From Leptodontidium sp. MPI-SDFR-AT-0119 (Eukaryota > Ascomycota > Leotiomycetes > Helotiales > Leptodontidiaceae), in the NCBI GenBank assembly GCA_020726505.1, contig JAHLEZ010000016.1, forward strand, positions 1,426,001 through 1,490,000: DNA of 64,000 nucleotides, read 5' to 3'. Below, one piece after another: positions 59,494 to 64,000 of the stretch. Within the stretch, counting starts at the first letter, position 1, and every line of letters begins with the position of its first letter. The position numbers and the translations under genes were made by a program. The notes under the pieces are model-generated. The model did not search any database and had not been told where the DNA came from. It saw nothing but the letters and a program-made list of their open reading frames with translations.

Positions 59494-61099
59494 ATGAAGC
59501 CTAAATACACTGAGTACGATATTATGCGAGCTCTTGATACCGTCGCAAATGGCAAGTTAATGCGCTAAACCTCTTTGGAATGGAGGGTTCTAAGGTCTAC
59601 TCTTCAAGGCCGGCTTCACAATCTAATTATCTATTGAGAAGCTGCTAGTTATTTGCAAAGACTTCCTACGATGTTAAAGGATCATCTAACGCACTGAATT
59701 TTGACTTAAGAAACATTAGGGTTTAGTGTTACTTATACGCAAGTCTGGATTTTTAGAGAACGACTTTATGCGCTTTAAGGGGATAATCATCTACTCGGAA
59801 AACGATAGGTACACCGATTTTTCAAGCGGAATTTTATTTTTAGTACTAAAAAGCAATATTTTATTGATTCTGTACGTATTAGTAACGTTACAACCGATGT
59901 TATTAAGAATTGGTTCCGGAAATTGGGAATTCCAGTTATCAAAGCGATTCTACTTGAAAATCGTTGGAATATAGACAAGGCAGGGATTATAGAAGGTTTA
60001 GGAGTTAATAGATTAGTTATTGGCCATACAGATCGACGTTTTGTTTAGCGGAAACAGCCTGGTTCTCGGAATTAGACGTCATTCATTGAATGTGTGTCTG
60101 CCACAGGCGAGCAAACCACTCCTCTTATAATATACAAGGGAAAATCAGTACAATAACAATGGTTCCCAGCGAATATTGATTTGCTTACATCATGGAAATT
60201 CACAGCAACTAAGAATGGGTGGGCTACTAATACTACCGCATTGGAATAGCTAGAAAAGGTGTTTATACCTCAGACGAAACCACGTGATCATTCTCCACGA
60301 TTATTTGTCTTGGACGGCCATGGGAGCCATGAGACTACGGAATTCATGTGGAAGTGCTTAGAGTATGATATTTATCTTCTCTTTTGCTTGCACATACGTT
60401 ACACGTCTTACAACCTTTGGATTTATCAATTTTCTCTCTATTAAAGGGTGCCTACCGAAAACACCTAAATATTTTGCCTTCTTTGCCGGATTCTACGCCA
60501 ATTAGCAAGAGCAATTTCTTGATATGTTACTATAAGGCACAGAAAGCTAGTATATCAGCTGAGAATATCAAAGCTGGTTGGAAAGCTACCGGTCAATGGC
60601 CGGTGATGATGGATAAACCTCATGAGCCGTTTATTACTGGAAAACAGTAATAAAGACTTGGAAATAGCTATCCAAGACGACCTTGGGACCGCTTGGAATA
60701 CGGGTATATCGTCGTTTGGCTGGCATACGCCGAAAGCTGGCAAAGAACTACGTTTATAAGTAGAAACTATGACCCGATTTGGACACGACGACCTCCCAAC
60801 GCGACGATTACTTTTTAAGAAGGTAATAAAAAGGTCTTGATCAAAAGGATTTTACATTAAGACAGGCAGAGATGCTAATCAAGCAATTGGAGGCTCGATT
60901 AGACCAGTTGCAGCCACGGAAACGAAGGAAAGTCCAAACTAGTCTAAATTCCAAGTTTGCCGACATTAGAGCTATCCAGGAGGCTCAAATTACAGCTGGA
61001 GATCAAGAAATTGAATTAATAGCTTTAGAGGAAGCAAAAGATTCAGATTCTACAGAATATTGTATGGAAGTTATGCGTTGTAGAGTTATTAATGGTTGA
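59494..61099 (+). pseudogene. Fot1/pogo transposase, decayed
   Basis: Starts MKPKYTEYDIMRALDTVANG (helix-turn-helix of the psq type) at 59494. Then WFRKLGIPVIKAILLENRWN, NIDKAGIIEGLGVNR (centre), FVLDGHGSHETTEFMWKC near 60303-60360 (second catalytic Asp), LHVLQPLDLSIFSLLKGAYRK near 60395-60460, and a C-terminal part ending TAA/TGA at 61099 with a Lys/Arg-rich KKRRKVQ-like basic run near 60920. A frameshift near 60383 and five or so in-frame stops inactivate it. Much less decayed than the copia elements. Confidence 0.82.
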
Positions 61100-61115
61100 T
61101 TGGGAAGTGGTGGAA

Positions 61116-61148
61116 TTAAGCGGGGTGGCCGGAATGGGGGTGGGGACT
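61116..61148 (-). repeat. right terminal repeat of Fot-like element
   Basis: Reverse complement begins AGTCCCCACCCCCATTCC; TA follows at 61149-61150. Confidence 0.85.
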
Positions 61149-61270
61149 TACCAAGTACCGTTGACCTTGCAAAAATCGAGATATATGTGATCAGTCAATA
61201 GTCAATCAGTGCATTTACAAGAGTACCAGTCATCAGTTCGCAGTATATCTTCAACTGAATACTGACCACT

Positions 61271-61292
61271 TATTGACTGACTGACTGACTGA
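61271..61292. repeat. TGAC microsatellite
   Basis: Four to five gactgactgact units in the short spacer (61151-61421) between the Fot-like element and the NRPS. That spacer otherwise holds only the NRPS 3' flank. Confidence 0.85.
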
Positions 61293-61421
61293 TCAAAGAC
61301 TCCATACCCAAGTGTCCATAGACTCCAAAGCAAAAAATCCGAATTAAAAATTAACCTATCTATCTATCGCTCTACATACCATCCATAAACTCTCCTCCCC
61401 ATCACACCATTCATCAATCTA

Positions 61422-64000
61422 TTAAACCCCCACCACCCCTCCTTCACCCACCAACTCACAAAACCTCTCCCCCACCACCCCTGCCTCCTCCCTTGTCATA
61501 ACCCCCTCCGTCCCAAACAGAAGAACCTCCATCTCTCCCCGTTGCGGTTGCTTAACCAGGACCCATATCTGCTCAGGCCGAAACTCCATCGAGATAACAT
61601 CCAGGCTTACCTCCGCTCCCGCAAACGTAGCACCGGGCGTCTCGTCGATATTCTGGTACTGAAAGACGGAGCCGTAGCGTGTATCTGCCGGCCAGTTCGT
61701 GCACGAGGAGGTGATGTGCGACAGGCCGGTGGATTCGAATGGCATGCCGTCGAGCTGTTGCTGCTGGATGGCGGTGAAGACTTTGTGCGGAGAGAATGAG
61801 GCGTCGTTGGCGTGTTTGTTGGAACCGGGCCATGTTACTCGTAGAGGCACGACGTTCAGACATGGCCCTGCGACAGGCTCGGCAATGATGCCGAGGGTTG
61901 CTCCTCGACCGGAGACGAGGCGTCCGAATACAACGTCGCTTTGCTGCGTCGTGGACGCCACGACTGCGGCCCAGCACGCCGTGCAGAATGTCGCGGCTGT
62001 GATACCATTGGGCAGGGACGTCGGCCAGCTCACGGTTCTCCGGATTGTGTAAGGAATGCCTCTGCCAATATCGTCGACTCGGGGTGCGGTAGAAATCCTC
62101 GTCATGGACGATCCGGACAGGAGTTGGCCCCAGTACCGAGAAGCCTCGTCTCTGATCGAGGTCGAATGCTGGATGAACGATGCAAAGGACCCGACAGGAG
62201 GCAATTTCCGCTTCTCAATGGCTGCAGACATGGCTTGGAGGAGCGGACCGAGACTGATTCCATCGTATAACGAGTGAGACATGCGTATGAACAATCTCGT
62301 GTTCTTGGGCTCGTCGTCGGCTAGTATAAGCATGAACCGGGCGAACCGGGTGCCAGTCTCGCACCCAGTATTCTGCCAATCTTCTCGTGCGATTCTCTCC
62401 GAGGCAGCACGTATACCCTCGCCCGTGCTGTTGAATTGTACAAAATCCGGGACCCAATCTTTCGTCACTACTTGTAGAAAGCTACCGTCGTAGGACACGA
62501 AGACTGTGCGCAAAATAGGAAAATGCATAGCTACAGCTTGGCAGGCAGCGCTCAGGGCGCCGATAGGCACATCTGACAGCCGAAAATCGATGTAGAAGTA
62601 GTTCCAAAACGAAGGCGGCTTTTGTTGTACTGCTGCTCTGATGCATCCGGCTTGGAAGTCCGTCACTGGAAACACGTCGACGACATTTGACATGGGATAA
62701 TCGACGTGTGGAGCGACATGAGTCTCAAGAAAGCCGGTGATATCATCGGTACGCAACTGACTGAATGGCAACTGGTCTTCTTCTTCTAGTGTTGCTGATG
62801 TAGGCGGGCGACTCGCCGTTGAAGCTAGATCCGAAAGTGTTGATGCGGGAAGGAAGACGTTTCTGGAGTCCAGCAAGAGACCACGGTCTTTCGCAAGGGA
62901 AATCAGACGCATGGCGGAAATAGAATCTCCACCAAGTTGGACGAAGTTGTCGTCGATGCCGATGTTGTCGGCGGGGGTTGCCAGGATCTTGGCCCATAGA
63001 TCCCGCACTTGACGCTCGATTGGCGTTGACGGAGGCCTTTTCGGCTTGTACTCGATTCCTCGGAGCTTAGCCAGATCATCAACGGTAAGGGATGCACCAA
63101 GTGCCTTGAGCCTCTTGCGGTCCGTTTTCCCCGTCGGCGAGAGGGGGATCTGATTCACGGGCACGTAGACGAACGGAACCATGGCTGACGGTAACTCATT
63201 CTCAAGCCGAGTATTCAACTCTTGACGGTAATGATGGGGGAAGGAACTCGAATCAAGGGCGCGGAACCCATTACTAGAGCTCTCATCTGAATCGGCTATG
63301 GTAGCAGGGCAGACAAACACTACCAACACTGCGCTACGGATGGATGTTCCACTGAGAACAAGCGCCTCGGCAGCAGCGCTTGCTTCCATGGACAACGACG
63401 ACAACAGCCGTTGCACATGATACTCGACCTCTTCCAGCTCGATTCGTTGGCCCCGAATCTTAGCTTGGGCATCTTTCCGGCCAACGAAATGCAGACCACC
63501 GGCTGCATCATATCGAACGAGATCCCCCGTCTTGTAAAGTCGCCCGCGCCGAGCCTTTCCTTCCGGGCCAGGCGTATAAGTCAGCCAGCGCGGATCTTGG
63601 ATAAAAGCAGCTGAGGTCTTTTCCACATCGTTGAGATAGCCGGCGCCAACCAGTGGTCCTTCAACAAGAAGCTCTCCCACAGCACCGATAGCGGCAAGCT
63701 GGTGGTGGTCCGTTGGACTGACAATCCACGTATTGGTTCCTAGTGCCTTACCAATCCCCGGTGTGCCTGAGACAGCAGGGTCTATCTCCGCCATGGTCGT
63801 CGTTACCGTACATTCGGCCTGGCCGATGCCATTCAGAACCCGCACGTAAGGCGCCCACCTGAGAATGTCGGACCGTGAAGCGGCCTCCCCGCCGAGGATG
63901 AGCGTCTTAAGGCTGGGAACAGCTGTCGGATCAAGTGTGCGGGTCACAGACGGCGTAAGGTCGATAAGGTTGACTTGCATTCGATTCATCGACTCTGCTA
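61422..64000 (-). CDS. nonribosomal peptide synthetase, C-terminal part (A-T-CT)
   Basis: Open through the right window edge, so the start is outside; the stop is at 61422-61424. Counting from an internal Met at 63989: adenylation domain with LILGGEA (30-36), A5 NGIGQAECT (53-61), A6 GELLVEGPLVGAGYLN (105-120), A7 YKTGDLVRY (152-160), A8 GRKDAQAKIRGQR (170-182), A10 SPTGKTDRK (284-292). Thiolation domain LGGDSISAM, with phosphopantetheine serine 356. Then a condensation-type domain with SHSLYDGIS (571-579) in place of HHxxxDG, and the protein ends after it, without thioesterase or reductase. This fits the terminal CT domain of fungal cyclising NRPSs (SHxxxDxxS/T, family knowledge). Codons and GC are normal, and there are no RIP stops. 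Product unknown. Confidence 0.93.
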   Translation of the reverse strand, partial: AESMNRMQVNLIDLTPSVTRTLDPTAVPSLKTLILGGEAASRSDILRWAPYVRVLNGIGQAECTVTTTMAEIDPAVSGTPGIGKALGTNTWIVSPTDHHQLAAIGAVGELLVEGPLVGAGYLNDVEKTSAAFIQDPRWLTYTPGPEGKARRGRLYKTGDLVRYDAAGGLHFVGRKDAQAKIRGQRIELEEVEYHVQRLLSSLSMEASAAAEALVLSGTSIRSAVLVVFVCPATIADSDESSSNGFRALDSSSFPHHYRQELNTRLENELPSAMVPFVYVPVNQIPLSPTGKTDRKRLKALGASLTVDDLAKLRGIEYKPKRPPSTPIERQVRDLWAKILATPADNIGIDDNFVQLGGDSISAMRLISLAKDRGLLLDSRNVFLPASTLSDLASTASRPPTSATLEEEDQLPFSQLRTDDITGFLETHVAPHVDYPMSNVVDVFPVTDFQAGCIRAAVQQKPPSFWNYFYIDFRLSDVPIGALSAACQAVAMHFPILRTVFVSYDGSFLQVVTKDWVPDFVQFNSTGEGIRAASERIAREDWQNTGCETGTRFARFMLILADDEPKNTRLFIRMSHSLYDGISLGPLLQAMSAAIEKRKLPPVGSFASFIQHSTSIRDEASRYWGQLLSGSSMTRISTAPRVDDIGRGIPYTIRRTVSWPTSLPNGITAATFCTACWAAVVASTTQQSDVVFGRLVSGRGATLGIIAEPVAGPCLNVVPLRVTWPGSNKHANDASFSPHKVFTAIQQQQLDGMPFESTGLSHITSSCTNWPADTRYGSVFQYQNIDETPGATFAGAEVSLDVISMEFRPEQIWVLVKQPQRGEMEVLLFGTEGVMTREEAGVVGERFCELVGEGGVVGV

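Larger units (their letters stand above)
59363..61148 (+). mobile_element. Fot1/pogo-like DNA transposon, both ends present
   Basis: Terminal repeats of 33-35 bp (59363-59397 and 61116-61148) begin AGTCCCCACCC and share ATTCCGGCCACC. TA at 59361-59362 and 61149-61150 is the target. Length 1786 bp, usual for the group. It ends about 270 bp beyond the NRPS stop codon. Confidence 0.88.

Noticed and set aside
61542..63614. Many frames of 60-130 codons within the NRPS region
   Set aside because: Shadows of the long NRPS frame in GC-richer coding sequence.
1..64000. Giant cargo transposon (Starship) or horizontally acquired island
   Set aside because: No tyrosine-recombinase captain gene or matching outer ends seen.
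1..64000. tRNA, rRNA, telomere repeats
   Set aside because: None recognised on either strand by eye; a covariance-model search was not possible.

Overview
The window looks like part of a filamentous ascomycete (Pezizomycotina) nuclear genome. It has short introns with TACTAAC-type branch points, a Zn(II)2Cys6 regulator, a fungal nonribosomal peptide synthetase (NRPS), Fot1/pogo, hAT and Ty1/copia-like elements, and heavy C:G-to-T:A decay of repeats, typical of repeat-induced point mutation (RIP). The species cannot be named from the sequence.

Layout. 1-41.4 kb is an AT-rich block of decayed transposons with no live host gene that I can support. At its left edge a DDE DNA transposon (1-2375) sits inside a copia element, here called C4 (minus strand; 2378-4777 and 27078 to about 30.4 kb). 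C4 is split by C1a (plus, 4783-27072, target duplication CGAAG). C1a is split in its reverse transcriptase by C2 (minus, 9711-24375, duplication AGGAG). C2 is split in its gag by C3 (minus, 15757-22893, duplication TAGTC). A second copy of the C1 family, C1b (minus, 30832-39186, duplication GAAGA), lies beside C4 and carries two solo LTRs. A third solo LTR, another LTR and a hAT remnant lie at 39.4-41.4 kb.

41.5-47.6 kb is an island of normal base composition with one recognisable gene, a Zn2Cys6 transcription factor (43453-46634, plus). 47.6-61.1 kb is a second decayed block: an unrecognised decayed ORF, a hairpin-rich segment, a hAT transposase, a copia-like gag-protease-integrase remnant (C5), a second copy of the DDE transposon with the same terminal repeat, and a Fot1/pogo-like element with both terminal repeats and TA target. 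61422-64000 (minus) is the 3' end of an NRPS gene ending adenylation-thiolation-terminal condensation, with the SHxxxDxxS motif of fungal cyclising CT domains.

The most interesting observation is a shared antisense gene in three different copia families (C1, C2, C3). It lies between pol and the 3' LTR on the strand opposite to gag-pol, and has a matching cysteine layout: C-x2-C-x3-AL, then 17-24 residues, then C-x2-C-x5/6-C. In C1a it contains a canonical spliceosomal intron on the antisense strand, and C3 has a candidate intron in the same place. This is a candidate undescribed accessory gene of fungal copia elements.
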